DNA from: Companilactobacillus kimchii DSM 13961 = JCM 10707
GTDB lineage: Bacteria; Bacillota; Bacilli; Lactobacillales; Lactobacillaceae
Direction of reading: 5' to 3'
DNA: 64,000 nt
NCBI RefSeq assembly: GCF_001435445.1
Contig: NZ_AZDH01000004.1
Location: 1-64,000, forward strand
In this document: one piece after another, positions 24,930 to 36,073 of the stretch
Position numbering within the stretch: position 1 is the stretch's first letter
How the letters are laid out: each line of letters opens with the position of its first letter
Translations under genes and position numbers: made by a program
The notes under the pieces: model-generated
The model's input: the letters and a program-made list of their open reading frames with translations, nothing else
Databases searched by the model: none
Told to the model about the DNA's origin: nothing

Positions 24930-25388
24930 ATGATTGTATTAACCAGGGTTGATCATAGACTGCTACATGGACAGGTCGCATTTTCTTGGACATCGCATTT
25001 GTCAGCAAATTGTATATTAGTTGCTAATGATGCGGCATCATCTGACCAAACGAAAAAGACCATTATTAAATTGGGAAAGCCAAGTGGCGTCAAATTAGTT
25101 ATTAAAAATATCGATAATTCAATAAAAGCTATTAATAGTGGAGTGACTGACAAATATAATCTTTTTATTGTTGTAGAAACTATTGATGCCGCATACAAAC
25201 TTATTAAAGGCGTGGATGCCATTAAAGAACTTAATCTAGGCGGTACCAAATTTGAAGAGGGAAAGGAATCGTTATCAAGTGCTGTATTTGTTACACCGGA
25301 TGAAAAAAAGGAGTTAGATGATTTAGTTTCAGACGGAATAAAAGTTTATACCCAACAAGTTCCTACCGATAAGAAAAAAGATATCTAA
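24930..25388 (+). CDS. PTS mannose-family EIIB component
   Basis: The 152-residue protein opens with the family motif LTRVDHRLLHGQVAFSW; the histidine in LLHGQV (residue 13) is the phosphorylated residue. NLGGTKFEEGKESLSSAVFVTPDE matches the central sorbose-type EIIB segment. It phosphorylates the sugar during passage through the IIC/IID pair. It is 18 bases behind EIIA with GAGGAGGG upstream. Confidence 0.93.
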   Translation: MIVLTRVDHRLLHGQVAFSWTSHLSANCILVANDAASSDQTKKTIIKLGKPSGVKLVIKNIDNSIKAINSGVTDKYNLFIVVETIDAAYKLIKGVDAIKELNLGGTKFEEGKESLSSAVFVTPDEKKELDDLVSDGIKVYTQQVPTDKKKDI

Positions 25389-25407
25389 ATAAAAGGGGGA
25401 AATAGTT

Positions 25408-26184
25408 ATGCAGACCTTTCTAATATTTTTAGTCGCTATTTTTGGTTATGCTGAATATTTTTTGTTTGGTAGAGGTCAAACTTATCGTCCAATTGTTATG
25501 TGTGCAGTAACCGGGTTAGCATTGGGAGATTTTAAAGCTGGTATTATCATTGGTGCTCAAATGGAACTAGCATTTATTGGCGTCCAAGAGATCGGGCTTT
25601 CTACACCGCAAGATATGGTTTCAGCAAGTATTATTGGTACGGCGATTGCAATTAGAACGAATGGTAGCTTTTCTACTGCCATAGCATTTGGTTTACCGAT
25701 TTCAATGTTGGTATTATTTGTTCAAAATCTTGTGTATATTCTGATATCTCCACTATTTGTACAAAAATGTGAAGATATTGCTGGAAAAGGCGAAACCAAA
25801 AAGTTCAGTAGATGGGCCTTCTGGGGCGGAACCTTACTTCACTTTGGTCCATCTATTATTCTGGTAACAGTAACATTTGTATTAGGAAATTATTTTGCAA
25901 AAACAATCATGAGTTTCATTCCAAAGTTTGTTCAAGATGGATTAGTAATTGCTAGTGGTATCTTGCCTGCGTTTGGTTTCGCAATGTTGCTGGAAATGAT
26001 TATGAAGAAAGATGTTTTTCCATTCTTCTTTGTTGGTTTTCTAATGGCAGCGTATCTGAAGATTCCAATTATTGGAATTGCGTTCTTTGGTGTAGTAATT
26101 GTTGCAATCATGTACTTCCGTGATGAACAAAATAAAAATAATCAAAAAGAAGAGGTGTCAACTGATGAAGATGATGACTTCTAG
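25408..26184 (+). CDS. PTS mannose-family EIIC membrane component
   Basis: The 258-residue protein has about seven to eight hydrophobic segments and the EIIC signature GIIIGAQMELAFIGVQEIG followed by SIIGTAIAIRTNG. It forms the translocation channel with EIID. Its acidic C-terminal tail (EEVSTDEDDDF) is encoded in the overlap with the next gene. Ribosome site AAAAGGGGGAAA lies before the ATG. Confidence 0.93.
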   Translation: MQTFLIFLVAIFGYAEYFLFGRGQTYRPIVMCAVTGLALGDFKAGIIIGAQMELAFIGVQEIGLSTPQDMVSASIIGTAIAIRTNGSFSTAIAFGLPISMLVLFVQNLVYILISPLFVQKCEDIAGKGETKKFSRWAFWGGTLLHFGPSIILVTVTFVLGNYFAKTIMSFIPKFVQDGLVIASGILPAFGFAMLLEMIMKKDVFPFFFVGFLMAAYLKIPIIGIAFFGVVIVAIMYFRDEQNKNNQKEEVSTDEDDDF

Positions 26185-26992
26185 CAATTTGAAGAAAAAG
26201 GATTTTGTTAAAGCTTTTTGGAGAACATTCTCGATGGGAGCATCTTGGGAATTTAGTAAACAATTGGGAGTTGGATATGCTTATGCTATGACCCCCTTAC
26301 TAGAAAAGATTTTTAAAGATAAGCCAGATAAACTTAAAGAATCACTCAAGAGAAATACTGAGTTTTTCAATGTTTCGAATTTCTGTTCTTCATCGATTAT
26401 GGGAATTACAGCTTCTATGGAAGAAAAATATGCTGTAGATGACGATTTTGATCCGACAACCATTAGTAGTATAAAAGCCAGTTTGATGGGACCATTGTCG
26501 GCAATTGGTGATTCATTAATGATGTCTACTTGGAGAATTATTTGTACAAGTATTGCTGCAGCATTTGCTTTAAAAGGTAATGTATTAGGACCTTTATTAT
26601 TCATCCTAGCTTATAACATCCCTTGTACGTTAATCAGATGGTACGGATTGAAATATGGTTACACGATGGGGGTTAGCTTTTTCGATAAATTGAGTTCTAG
26701 TGACATTATTGGCAAATTATCTCATTACTCATCTATTTTAGGAATGATTGTGATTGGCGCTATGACTTCCAGTTATGTTGTAATGAAAACGCCTGTTTCT
26801 TTCGGTAAAGGTGGAGCAAAATTATCATTACAAAGTGACGTCTTCAATCAAATTATTCCTGGATTATTACCACTTGTAGCAACATTTATTATGTACAAAT
26901 TACTTAAAAAAGGCGTAAGTGTCGGCTGGATTATTTTGGGTACATTTGTTCTCGGTGTAATTTGTTCATATTTCCATTTATTAAGTGTTTAA
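26165..26992 (+). CDS. PTS mannose-family EIID membrane component
   Basis: I choose the ATG at 26165 (GAGGTG nine bases upstream), 275 residues, overlapping EIIC by 20 bases. The protein starts with a cytoplasmic segment KKKDFVKAFWRTFSMGASWEFSKQLGVGYAYAMTPLLEKI, typical of EIID, then SLMGPLSAIGDSLMMSTWR and two to three hydrophobic helices at the C-terminal end. The longer upstream frame is out of keeping with the family. Confidence 0.92.
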   Translation: MKMMTSSNLKKKDFVKAFWRTFSMGASWEFSKQLGVGYAYAMTPLLEKIFKDKPDKLKESLKRNTEFFNVSNFCSSSIMGITASMEEKYAVDDDFDPTTISSIKASLMGPLSAIGDSLMMSTWRIICTSIAAAFALKGNVLGPLLFILAYNIPCTLIRWYGLKYGYTMGVSFFDKLSSSDIIGKLSHYSSILGMIVIGAMTSSYVVMKTPVSFGKGGAKLSLQSDVFNQIIPGLLPLVATFIMYKLLKKGVSVGWIILGTFVLGVICSYFHLLSV

Positions 26993-27019
26993 AAATAAAA
27001 ATTCTAAGGAGAATTTACA

Positions 27020-28018
27020 ATGTTTGACGAAAAAAAGTTAGTTTCAAAAATCTTAGGTAGAAATAAAAATATTACGGACGTCTTTTTTGCAGCATGTGGT
27101 GGATCACTAAATGATTTATTCCCTGTACACTACTTTATTGAAAGTGAGAGTAAAAAATTACATTCAATGTGCAAGCCCGCAAGAGAATTGGTATTAATTG
27201 ATTCTCCAAGATGGAACGATAAGAGTATTACTTTTGTTTTAAGTCATAGTGGGAATACTCCTGAAGCGATTGAAGCAGCTAAAATCGCAAAAAATAATGG
27301 TTCGTTTGTAATTGCAATAACAAATGATAAAAATTCAAAACTTAATGATTCATCATTATATGATGATTTGATAGTCTACAATTGGGGGAAATCAGTAAGT
27401 CACAAAGATGTTCCTATGGGAATTGAATTTAGAATTGTTAACGAATTTTTACATCAAACTGAAGATGATTATACCAAATATGAAGATATGTTAAGCGGCC
27501 TTAATCAAATTGATTCAATTATTGAAAACGCTAAGAACATCCAAAAAGATAGTGCAGCTAAGTTTGCCCAAAAGTATAGAAAACAACCATTCCTATACAT
27601 CTTAGGATCAGGTGCCTCTACTTCTCAAGCATATGGATTTGCAATTTGTTCATTAATGGAAATGCAATGGATGGACTGTGCATATATTAATTCAGCAGAA
27701 TTCTTCCATGGTCCATTTGAAGTTCTACAGGATGACAAAGTGTTTGTTCAATGTATTAATGCAGGAAAAACAAGAGTACTAGATGAAAGATCTAGAGACT
27801 TCATTGAAAAGTATCATGGCCAACTTGAAGTTATCGATGCAAATAAGTTTGGAATGGATAAAATCAAAGATAGTGTAGTTGATTACTTTAATCCATTTGT
27901 ATTCTATGAGATGGGTGTATTGTATCGTGATGAATTGAGCGAGAAACGTGGACATCAAACAGATTTCCGTCAATATATGGGTAAAGTTGATTATTCATAT
28001 GAATCAGATATCAAGTAA
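27020..28018 (+). CDS. SIS-domain sugar-phosphate deglycase (FrlB/GfrF-like)
   Basis: The 332-residue protein has two SIS domains: FFAACGGSLNDLFPVHYF and ITFVLSHSGNTPEAIEAAK in the first, YILGSGASTSQAYGFAICSLMEM and INSAEFFHGPFE in the second. The pattern is that of FrlB/AgaS/GfrE-F enzymes that cleave 6-phosphorylated Amadori compounds (for example fructoselysine-6-phosphate) or isomerise amino sugars. As last gene of a mannose-type PTS operon driven by sigma-54 it resembles the Salmonella gfr system, which has two deglycases; here there is one. The precise substrate is inference. Confidence 0.85.
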   Translation: MFDEKKLVSKILGRNKNITDVFFAACGGSLNDLFPVHYFIESESKKLHSMCKPARELVLIDSPRWNDKSITFVLSHSGNTPEAIEAAKIAKNNGSFVIAITNDKNSKLNDSSLYDDLIVYNWGKSVSHKDVPMGIEFRIVNEFLHQTEDDYTKYEDMLSGLNQIDSIIENAKNIQKDSAAKFAQKYRKQPFLYILGSGASTSQAYGFAICSLMEMQWMDCAYINSAEFFHGPFEVLQDDKVFVQCINAGKTRVLDERSRDFIEKYHGQLEVIDANKFGMDKIKDSVVDYFNPFVFYEMGVLYRDELSEKRGHQTDFRQYMGKVDYSYESDIK

Positions 28019-28114
28019 CATTTAATACATAAAGGAAATATAATACAGAATCCATCAGATAGTTTGCAAAAGAATATTCAGAAGAGCTAAATATTTAAAC
28101 ACAATTGTTAGATG

Positions 28115-28149
28115 CAATAGTTTCTAAAATCGGAAACTATTGTTTTTTT
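28115..28149 (+). terminator. Terminator of the PTS-deglycase operon
   Basis: Stem CAATAGTTTC / GAAACTATTG followed by seven T. Confidence 0.9.
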
Positions 28150-28194
28150 GTTTTGAAACACGTTTTAAGTGTGAGTAACACGTTATCAAATTTG

Positions 28195-28208
28195 TGAAAA
28201 CGCTTTCT
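28195..28208 (+). promoter_or_regulatory. cre box upstream of the glv-like operon
   Basis: TGAAAACGCTTTCT fits the cre core TGWAARCGYTWNCW at all positions. It lies about 60 bases before the IICB ribosome site. Just upstream (28158-28187) the motif ACACGTT occurs twice around AAGTGTGAG and may be an operator of the RpiR regulator. Confidence 0.8.
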
Positions 28209-28269
28209 ACAATTGGGGAGTGCATTTATACTTATAATCGTTAAATCAAATAAAGGAGATGTTTCGGTA

Positions 28270-31285
<3,016 letters not shown>

Positions 31286-31300
31286 AATATTTATTTTATT

Positions 31301-31333
31301 AGGTAGGATTTCGTTAAAAATCTTACCTTTTTA
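31301..31333 (+). terminator. Terminator after the GH4 gene
   Basis: Stem AGGTAGGATT / AATCTTACCT (one G-T pair) and a T-run. Confidence 0.8.
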
Positions 31334-31360
31334 TTTTCAAAACTATTTGAGAAGAATATT

Positions 31361-31468
31361 ATGCAAATGTCTATGGTCGGCTTGGGTAAGATGGGATTAA
31401 ACGGTGCAATAAATATCTCTTCTGATAACTTTTACTATTCCAAAAATAATAATGTAAATACTTATTAA
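31361..31468 (+). pseudogene. gnd: 5' remnant of a 6-phosphogluconate dehydrogenase gene
   Basis: A 35-codon frame begins MQMSMVGLGKMGLNGAINI, matching the NAD(P)-binding start of 6-phosphogluconate dehydrogenases (consensus about MQIGMIGLGKMGLNLALNM). After about 19 residues the similarity stops and the frame closes in unrelated AT-rich codons. Only the first domain loop survives, so it is a truncated gene copy. A decarboxylating Gnd is encoded in glv/gluconate islands of some lactobacilli; here only this stub is left. Confidence 0.65.
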
Positions 31469-31509
31469 GCTAACGAGAAAATTACATACATATAAAAATT
31501 AATAAATAA

Positions 31510-32244
31510 CTATAGTTGTTCGTAAATTCTAATTATTCTTTCAAATACAAACAAAACGTTTGGAAAAAAATTATTTGAAAACTGATTATAATCATCGGTT
31601 GGGTAGTCGTCTTTACATACGATGGGTAAACTGGAAAGGTAATTAATAGTATTATCATTACTCCCCGTTATACTAAGAACTTCTATATTTTCGTCGGATG
31701 CCATTTTTACTTTATCTATTACTTGCTGTGTTTCTCCGGATTTAGATATAACAATAAGTGTTGAGATATTGTTCAGATTATTTTCAAAAACACCTATGGA
31801 GTCTCCACCTGTCGAAATAAGACATTTCTTACCTAGCATTAACAATTTTTTATAAATATATTCAGCAGCCGTTGCAGAAAAACCAGTAGCATAAATATAT
31901 ATATAATTGTCATCTTGCTTATTGATAATATTTGCAAAATTTTCTAAAAATGAATTTGGGGTCTTAGATAAAATTGATTGAGCTTCTGCAGAACGATCTA
32001 TTTTATCGCTGGGCTTATTTAAATATTCGGCTATTTTATAATGCATTTCCACAAAACCAGAATAACCAAGTTTTTGTGCGAGTCGCATTACTGTTGAAGT
32101 TGATGTAAAGTTTGCTTTCGCAACACCACGAACTCCTAGATTTAAAACTTTTGTATTATTTTCCATAAGAAAATCTAACACTTGCTGTTCATTATCAGTT
32201 AAGTTGTTTATATTTTTAAATTTGGAATATTTCAAAATGGTCAC
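31510..32244 (-). CDS. RpiR-family regulator (GlvR-like)
   Basis: The 244-residue protein has an N-terminal HTH6/RpiR domain (about 10-75; LGVRGVAKANFTSTSTVMRLAQKLGYSGFVEMHYKIAEYL) and a C-terminal SIS domain (about 100-230; IYIYATGFSATAAEYIYKKL, LIVISKSGETQQVIDKV) that binds sugar phosphates. It is encoded opposite to the glv-like operon and divergent from the lone EIIA gene, so it probably controls both in response to a phosphorylated alpha-glucoside, as GlvR does in Bacillus. Weak ribosome site GAGGTGACC. Confidence 0.88.
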   Translation of the reverse strand: MTILKYSKFKNINNLTDNEQQVLDFLMENNTKVLNLGVRGVAKANFTSTSTVMRLAQKLGYSGFVEMHYKIAEYLNKPSDKIDRSAEAQSILSKTPNSFLENFANIINKQDDNYIYIYATGFSATAAEYIYKKLLMLGKKCLISTGGDSIGVFENNLNNISTLIVISKSGETQQVIDKVKMASDENIEVLSITGSNDNTINYLSSLPIVCKDDYPTDDYNQFSNNFFPNVLFVFERIIRIYEQL

Positions 32245-32314
32245 CTCATATGTATTCTACATGGATATGACAATCAATCAAAATAATAAAATTAATTAAA
32301 AAGAGGTAATTCTA

Positions 32315-32806
32315 ATGAGCCTATTTGGATTTGGACAGAGAAAAATTATTTTTACTACGCCAGTGTCTGGTCAATTTCAATTTTTGGAAGATATTGAAGA
32401 TGAAGTTTTTTCCAAAAAGTTGATGGGAGAAGGATATGGTGTAATACCTGATGACAATAAGATCTACTCCCCTGTTTCAGGTACTATAAATTCTATTTTT
32501 GAAACTAAACATGCACTGGGGATTACGACAGATAATGGACTTGAAATATTGGTACACATGGGACTAGATACAGTAGAATTAAACGGAGAGCCTTTTAATA
32601 TTATGGTAAAAAAAGGTGAAAAAGTGGACAATAGCACACAATTGGCGGAAATGGATATAAATGCTATTAAGAGTAAGAGTTATGGTACTGTTGTTCTAAC
32701 AATAATCACTAATGTGCAGGAAAAGGTCAAGAATCTGAATTTTCTTATGAAAAAATCAGAGAATGTTGATGTTGGCCATGAAATCTTAGAAGTAAAAATC
32801 AATTAG
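32315..32806 (+). CDS. PTS glucose-family EIIA component (Crr-like)
   Basis: The 163-residue single-domain protein matches EIIA(Glc): SPVSGTINSIFETKHALGITTDNGLEILVHMGLDTVELNGEPF includes the phosphorylated histidine in LVHMGLDTV and the second active-site histidine in ETKHALGI. It presumably passes phosphate to the EIICB at 28270, which lacks this domain. It is divergent from the RpiR gene, with AAAGAGGTAA before its ATG, and is followed by a strong terminator. Confidence 0.93.
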   Translation: MSLFGFGQRKIIFTTPVSGQFQFLEDIEDEVFSKKLMGEGYGVIPDDNKIYSPVSGTINSIFETKHALGITTDNGLEILVHMGLDTVELNGEPFNIMVKKGEKVDNSTQLAEMDINAIKSKSYGTVVLTIITNVQEKVKNLNFLMKKSENVDVGHEILEVKIN

Positions 32807-32807
32807 T

Positions 32808-32853
32808 AAAAAAAGAGATGTCCTTTTCATACAAAGAGGACATCTCTTTTTTT
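32808..32853 (+). terminator. Terminator of the EIIA gene
   Basis: Eleven-base stem AGAGATGTCCT / AGGACATCTCT flanked by A- and T-runs. Confidence 0.92.
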
Positions 32854-32961
32854 ACTATTTACTAATTTTATAGAACGTATATTACTCTAAACGGTTGATG
32901 TGTCCTTAAAAGTAACTTTTCCTTCCTTCTAATCTTAATTCTCATATAGTTTTTGGATATA

Positions 32962-33196
32962 TTAATAATATCTTGATTCCTCAATAAAGTGGTTTACATT
33001 AACAATTAGTTCGGGGTGCCTTTTTAAATATTCAAGGTGACAAGTTATGTATTGCTTTTGTTTTTATATAGGACATTTTTTCGTGTATAGTCTTTAGTTT
33101 TCCGTTTAACCGTATCACTAAAGATATATAGTATTCCAAATGAGAAGAATTGAGTTGTTCCGTCAATTTTAGGACATTGATACTTTTATTATATTG
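32962..33196 (-). pseudogene. Decayed, frameshifted regulator remnant (probably MerR family)
   Basis: Read on the minus strand, one frame encodes LTEQLNSSHLEYYISLVIRL and continues to KTIHEKMSYIKTKAIHNLSP; a second frame picks up as KQYITCHLEYLKRHPELIV. Together they look like the middle and C-terminal coiled-coil region of a MerR regulator (compare the usual LEYYISLVxxGxxTIxERxxYI pattern), broken by a frameshift and lacking the N-terminal HTH. It lies just downstream of two SDR genes whose promoter has MerR-type architecture. The remaining DNA between 32854 and 33251 shows no other gene. Confidence 0.4.
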
Positions 33197-33251
33197 TCAC
33201 ATGCATATGTGTCGTTAAAAAGCTTTTGTTTAACCATTATAAATTGATTGT

Positions 33252-34094
33252 TTATTTTTCTGGTGAATCGGCGGATGTGGAAAGATTATGTAGTTCTTTA
33301 AATGAATTCAGGTTCTTCTCATATTTTTCAATGGCAGTGTCGGATGCATACTTTCCTAAAGGCAATCTCAAAGGAAGATTTGGATTATTTGTTACTTGAT
33401 CATAGATAATTTGAGCTGCTTTATTGGGGTCACCAGGTTCATGGTGGGCACCATTTTCATTGTCCTCAATGAATTTAGAAAATTGTTGATAATCAGGAAT
33501 ATCAGGTAGAACTTTTTTAGATGAGCGTCCAGCCCAATCAGTTCTGAATCCACTTGGTTCAATTAAAAGTATCTTTATATTTAAATCTTTAACTTCTTCA
33601 GCCAAGGATTCACTGATGCCTTCAACCGCATACTTTGTTCCGTGATAGAACGATAACGTTGGGAATGATGCTAAACCACCAATAGATGAAAAATTAACAA
33701 TTGTACCAGATTTTTGTTCTCGCATGGTTTTAAGGACAGCTCGACTCATGTTGACTAGTCCCCAAACGTTGACTTCAAACATACTTCTGGCATCCGCAAG
33801 ATTACTTTCTTCAAAAGTTCCGAAGTAACCAATTCCAGCGTTATTAATTAAAACGTCAATTGTTTTAAATCTGGATTTAGTATTGTTGATAACACTGACG
33901 ACATCATTTTCATTGGTGACATCTAAGGTTAACTTAATGATTTGACCATGATCAAATTGATCCAAGTATGATAATTTTTGAGTATTTCTGGCTGTGGCAA
34001 CAAGATTAACATCTTTTTGTTGAGCCAAGTATGTTGCTAGTGATTTACCAAAACCTGTAGAAGTTCCAGTGACGATCCATGTTTTTTTAGACAT
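33252..34094 (-). CDS. Classical short-chain dehydrogenase/reductase
   Basis: The 280-residue protein has the SDR motifs in order: cofactor loop TGTSTGFGKSLA (TGxxxGxG, residues 9-16), NNAG, catalytic Ser in NFSSIGG and the Y-x-x-x-K in FYHGTKYAVEG. The RN pair after strand 2 (ATARNTQKL) suggests NADP preference. It is the second gene of a two-SDR operon, 18 bases behind the other. The substrate is unknown; such pairs in lactobacilli reduce reactive aldehydes or ketones. Confidence 0.92.
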   Translation of the reverse strand: MSKKTWIVTGTSTGFGKSLATYLAQQKDVNLVATARNTQKLSYLDQFDHGQIIKLTLDVTNENDVVSVINNTKSRFKTIDVLINNAGIGYFGTFEESNLADARSMFEVNVWGLVNMSRAVLKTMREQKSGTIVNFSSIGGLASFPTLSFYHGTKYAVEGISESLAEEVKDLNIKILLIEPSGFRTDWAGRSSKKVLPDIPDYQQFSKFIEDNENGAHHEPGDPNKAAQIIYDQVTNNPNLPLRLPLGKYASDTAIEKYEKNLNSFKELHNLSTSADSPEK

Positions 34095-34112
34095 AATAAA
34101 GTTCTCCTCAAA

Positions 34113-34841
34113 TTAATATTTAACGTTATTGGAAGCTAGGCGTAACTCAACGATGCGTGAATGTTTAGGCTGAATGCAGACTGATAGTAGAGCATTGGCA
34201 ACATCATCAGGTGTTAGGAATCCTGATTGGGCGAGGCCTTCAATTGAACGACCAAAGCCAACCTCAAAGTTGGTTGCTCCAGCATGTGGACAAAATACAC
34301 AAGTTCTAATACCATCGTCTAATAGTTCATGATCGAGTGCTTGCCCAAAGCCACGCAAGGCAAACTTACTGCAAGTATAAGCCGTTTCATCAGCATGGCC
34401 TTTAATACCAGTAACTGAAGAGACCAAGATGATTTGGCCATCGTGCTTTTTCTTCATTTCAGGAACAGTGTATTTAGTGAAACAAAAGGCACTTTTGACA
34501 TTGGTATCCATGATTAAGTCAAAGTCTTTAACAGAAGTTTTCTCAATGGGTAATAATTTACCAATTCCGGCGTTATTAATTAGAATATCTATTTTATGGA
34601 ACTTTTCGATGGCCAAATTAATAACACTTTGTGCAGTTTTTTCCTCACGCGCATCTCCAGCATAATAGAAGGTTTGGTTACCCATTTTTTGACATTTATC
34701 GGCAACCTCTTTCAATTTTGCCTCGTTTCTAGCTGTAATTATTAGATTACAGCCTTCAGATGCAAATTTGTAGGCTGTTCCTAAGCCAAATCCCGAACTA
34801 GCACCAGTAATAATGGCAACTTTGCCGTCAAGTTGATTCAT
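34113..34841 (-). CDS. Classical short-chain dehydrogenase/reductase
   Basis: The ATG at 34841 follows GGGAGG at ten bases and gives 242 residues; a longer frame adds six residues that would read through the ribosome site. Motifs: TGASSGFGLGTA, AGDAREE, NNAGIGKLLP, SSVTGIKGHADETAYTCSKFALRGF (Ser and Y-x-x-x-K), with ARNEAKL again suggesting NADP. First gene of the operon, behind a MerR-type promoter at 34884-34914. It resembles 3-oxoacyl-ACP-reductase-like SDRs but is probably a general ketone reductase. Confidence 0.92.
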   Translation of the reverse strand: MNQLDGKVAIITGASSGFGLGTAYKFASEGCNLIITARNEAKLKEVADKCQKMGNQTFYYAGDAREEKTAQSVINLAIEKFHKIDILINNAGIGKLLPIEKTSVKDFDLIMDTNVKSAFCFTKYTVPEMKKKHDGQIILVSSVTGIKGHADETAYTCSKFALRGFGQALDHELLDDGIRTCVFCPHAGATNFEVGFGRSIEGLAQSGFLTPDDVANALLSVCIQPKHSRIVELRLASNNVKY

Positions 34842-34883
34842 AATAAAAAAACCTCCCAACGTTTTAATCTCTTAACAAAATTT

Positions 34884-34914
34884 ATGTTAGGACTTAAACC
34901 ATGGTTTAAGTCAA
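34884..34914 (-). promoter_or_regulatory. MerR-type promoter with 22-bp dyad driving the SDR operon
   Basis: On the minus strand a -35 TTGACT (34914-34909) and a -10 TAACAT (34889-34884) are separated by 19 bases, the overlong spacing typical of MerR-controlled promoters. A perfect 22-bp palindrome (34891-34912; half-site GACTTAAACCA) fills the spacer, as expected for a MerR operator. Confidence 0.75.
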
Positions 34915-34933
34915 GAAAAATTATACATAAAAG

Positions 34934-34966
34934 AACACCTTCCATTAAATTTGGGAGGTGTTTTTT
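34934..34966 (+). terminator. Orphan terminator-like hairpin
   Basis: Stem AACACCTTCC / GGGAGGTGTT (one G-T pair) with six T, in the plus direction, but no plus-strand gene ends here. It may mark a deleted gene or protect the divergent region from antisense transcripts. Confidence 0.6.
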
Positions 34967-34976
34967 GCAATTTTAA

Positions 34977-34996
34977 TTTATCGTTATAACGATAAA
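34977..34996. promoter_or_regulatory. Perfect 20-bp palindrome upstream of the ABC exporter
   Basis: TTTATCGTTATAACGATAAA is a perfect palindrome about 190 bases before the ABC ATPase start. It is a candidate operator; the regulator is not encoded nearby. Confidence 0.45.
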
Positions 34997-35185
34997 AATC
35001 TTTTTGGATTAAGAATCGGAAGCAACGGATAAAAGATTGCTAAATCAATAATGATTGGTGATTGCGAACATTTAGGTTGCGCAAATATCTATTTACTTTT
35101 GACTAATTCTTTAAATTAGTTGCTTGTTGCTTAGATTGATTAGTACAGAATTGAAGTTAACAAGGATACGAATGGAGGAATAAAA

Positions 35186-36073
35186 ATGTTGTCTATAAAG
35201 AATGTAAGCACCTTCATCGAAGGTAAAAAGATTATTCATGATGTTTCTTTACATATAAAGCCAGGAGAAATTGTGGGATTGATTGGACCGAATGGTGCTG
35301 GAAAGACGACTTTCATGAAGACTATATTGGGGCTCACTAAATTTACGGGAGATATATCAATAGATGAGCAAAGTGTCACTGAGAATAATCATCAAGCTTT
35401 GAGAAAGGTAGGGGCGTTAATAGAACATCCGGCGATATATCCATTTTTGACTGGTCGGCAAAATCTATTATTGTACTCAGAAAGCAATAGTGACTTGGAG
35501 GAGATCATTAGTACTTTAAAGATGGAAAAATTTATTGATAAAAAATCTAAAGATTATTCATTGGGGATGAAGCAGAAATTAGGGATAGGAATAGCATTAT
35601 TAAATAATCCTGAATTTGTGATATTGGATGAACCTATGAACGGATTAGATATTGAATCGACTATTATGATTCGTGATGTTATTAGAAAGTATGCAGAACA
35701 GGGATGTATGTTCCTAATTTCCAGTCACATACTGGGTGAACTGCAGAAAGTTATGACACAAGTGGTGCTTTTACGATCAGGGAGAATAATTTTAAATAGA
35801 TCAATGTCTTCGCTTAATCAAGATAGTAGTAAAAAATATTTTGTTCAGATGGATAAAATAAATTTGGTAGAGGACTTACTTAATCATAATAATATTCAAA
35901 ATCAACGAGTTGGAGAGTATTTAGAAATAGACGCTCAAAACATCGATTTAATGCAGAATTTAGTTTTTCAAAATGGATTGTATTTAACTAGATTAGAACC
36001 TGAAAAGTTAAATCTAGAGGAAAAAATAGTGAGAATATTATCTGACAAAGAGGGTTCAAATAATGAGGAATAA
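35186..36073 (+). CDS. BcrA-type ABC transporter ATP-binding protein
   Basis: The 295-residue protein has one nucleotide-binding domain: Walker A GPNGAGKTT (residues 35-43), Q-loop region ALIEHPAIYPFLTGRQNL, signature YSLGMKQKLGIG, Walker B FVILDEPMNGLD and the switch histidine in SSHIL. The C-terminal 70 residues form the extension usual in BcrA/lantibiotic-immunity ATPases. It works with the two permeases encoded next. No two-component system or antibiotic sensor is adjacent. Function in peptide-antibiotic export or self-protection is inferred from the family. Confidence 0.92.
   Translation: MLSIKNVSTFIEGKKIIHDVSLHIKPGEIVGLIGPNGAGKTTFMKTILGLTKFTGDISIDEQSVTENNHQALRKVGALIEHPAIYPFLTGRQNLLLYSESNSDLEEIISTLKMEKFIDKKSKDYSLGMKQKLGIGIALLNNPEFVILDEPMNGLDIESTIMIRDVIRKYAEQGCMFLISSHILGELQKVMTQVVLLRSGRIILNRSMSSLNQDSSKKYFVQMDKINLVEDLLNHNNIQNQRVGEYLEIDAQNIDLMQNLVFQNGLYLTRLEPEKLNLEEKIVRILSDKEGSNNEE

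Noticed and set aside
28158-28187. ACACGTT repeats as a separate confirmed operator
   Set aside because: Two short imperfect copies only; mentioned under the cre box but not strong enough for its own entry.
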